A stretch of DNA of 64,000 bases from Candidatus Pyrohabitans jungbluthii (GTDB lineage Archaea > Hydrothermarchaeota > Hydrothermarchaeia > Hydrothermarchaeales > BMS3B). The position numbers were made by a program, and so were the translations under genes. Under the pieces are notes generated by a model that was given only the letters and a program-made list of their open reading frames with translations, ran no database searches and was not told where the DNA came from. Location: the NCBI GenBank assembly GCA_002010065.2, contig MTMD02000002.1:186001-250000 (forward strand), written 5' to 3'. Below, piece by piece: positions 63,876 to 64,000 of this stretch (position 1 is its first letter; each line of letters begins with the position of its first letter).

Positions 63876-64000
63876 CGCGAAGGTTCTGCGTGAGGTGTGG
63901 GAAGCGGAGCGAGAGGCTGATTAACTCTCTCTGCGTGGAGTGCTACGTTGAGCGGGAGGTAGTTTTAGACCTGCCATCCAAAATTAAAGCCAAGGTTTGC
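63872..64000 (+). CDS. nmd3: NMD3 60S export-protein homologue, 3' end outside window
   Basis: Only the first 43 residues are visible. They carry the zinc-binding start MTRRFCVRCGKR, then SLCVECY, and a hydrophobic VVLDLPSKIKAKVC, as in the N-terminus of archaeal NMD3. The ATG overlaps the stop of the UbiE-like gene (ATGA). The identification rests on this short segment. Confidence 0.7.
   Translation, partial: MTRRFCVRCGKRSERLINSLCVECYVEREVVLDLPSKIKAKVC

Overview
The window is one dense stretch of an archaeal chromosome, most likely a euryarchaeon of the methanogen / anaerobic alkane-oxidiser / Archaeoglobus type. Archaeal markers are diphthamide synthase Dph2, a zinc-ribbon/OB/DHH phosphoesterase, class III signal-peptide pilins, TadA/TadC pilus genes, a NMD3 start at the right edge, archaeal SRP RNA, and many TATA boxes placed about 25 nt before leaderless ATGs. 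SepRS (phosphoseryl-tRNA ligase), the alpha and epsilon subunits of the archaeal CO dehydrogenase/acetyl-CoA synthase and an adjoining FrhB-type F420 protein narrow it to lineages with Wood-Ljungdahl C1 chemistry. No mcr gene is present, so methanogenesis itself is neither shown nor excluded.

Layout. 0-7 kb: argB (5' end cut off), a TruD paralogue, a zinc-ribbon/Hsp20-like protein, TatD, a nickel-type ECF transporter operon (nikMNOQ) behind a NikR-like palindrome, and dph2. 7-16 kb (minus strand): FrhB-like/cdhA/cdhB operon, CBS protein, a second truD, DHH phosphoesterase. 15.4-17.1 kb: VapBC-type toxin-antitoxin cassette flanked by 11-bp direct repeats, and a ribbon-helix-helix regulator. 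17-24 kb: amt-glnK with an intrinsic terminator, then the phosphate system pstSCAB, a low-molecular-weight phosphatase/arsenate reductase-like gene and phoU. 24-28 kb: single-gene units (MBL hydrolase, CBS, DUF1284, amidohydrolase, MoaD-like, GcvH-like, AlaX). 28.2-40.3 kb: a conspicuously AT-rich island of glycan/lipid-linked sugar genes (two flippase-like proteins, a GT2, several GT-C-like multi-pass proteins, a UbiA-type phosphoribosyl transferase, a phosphoesterase lipoprotein, DUF362). 40.3-46.3 kb: a pilus operon with two pilins, two TadC-type membrane proteins and a 1084-residue TadA with two complete ATPase modules. 46.4-53.7 kb: pgk, two convergent MinD ATPases around a 61-aa membrane/coiled-coil protein, sucCD, a NYN nuclease and sepS. 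53.7-56 kb: hairpin repeats, SRP RNA, a receiver protein, a membrane Lon-like protease, tRNA-Ser(GCT). 56-64 kb: a lipoprotein, CBS, iorAB, trpB2, a 51-aa leaderless small protein, ubiD, an EamA half-transporter, a UbiE-type methyltransferase and the start of nmd3.

The genes describe an anaerobe living on C1/acetyl-CoA and amino/keto-acid chemistry (Cdh, Ior, SucCD), with nickel import that would feed the nickel enzyme Cdh, high-affinity ammonium and phosphate uptake, and an elaborate glycosylated surface bearing type IV-like pili. The observations most worth checking are the hairpin repeat family beside stable RNA genes, the tandem TadA, the FrhB-CdhA-CdhB operon, the missing start codon of nikQ and the AT-rich glycan island.
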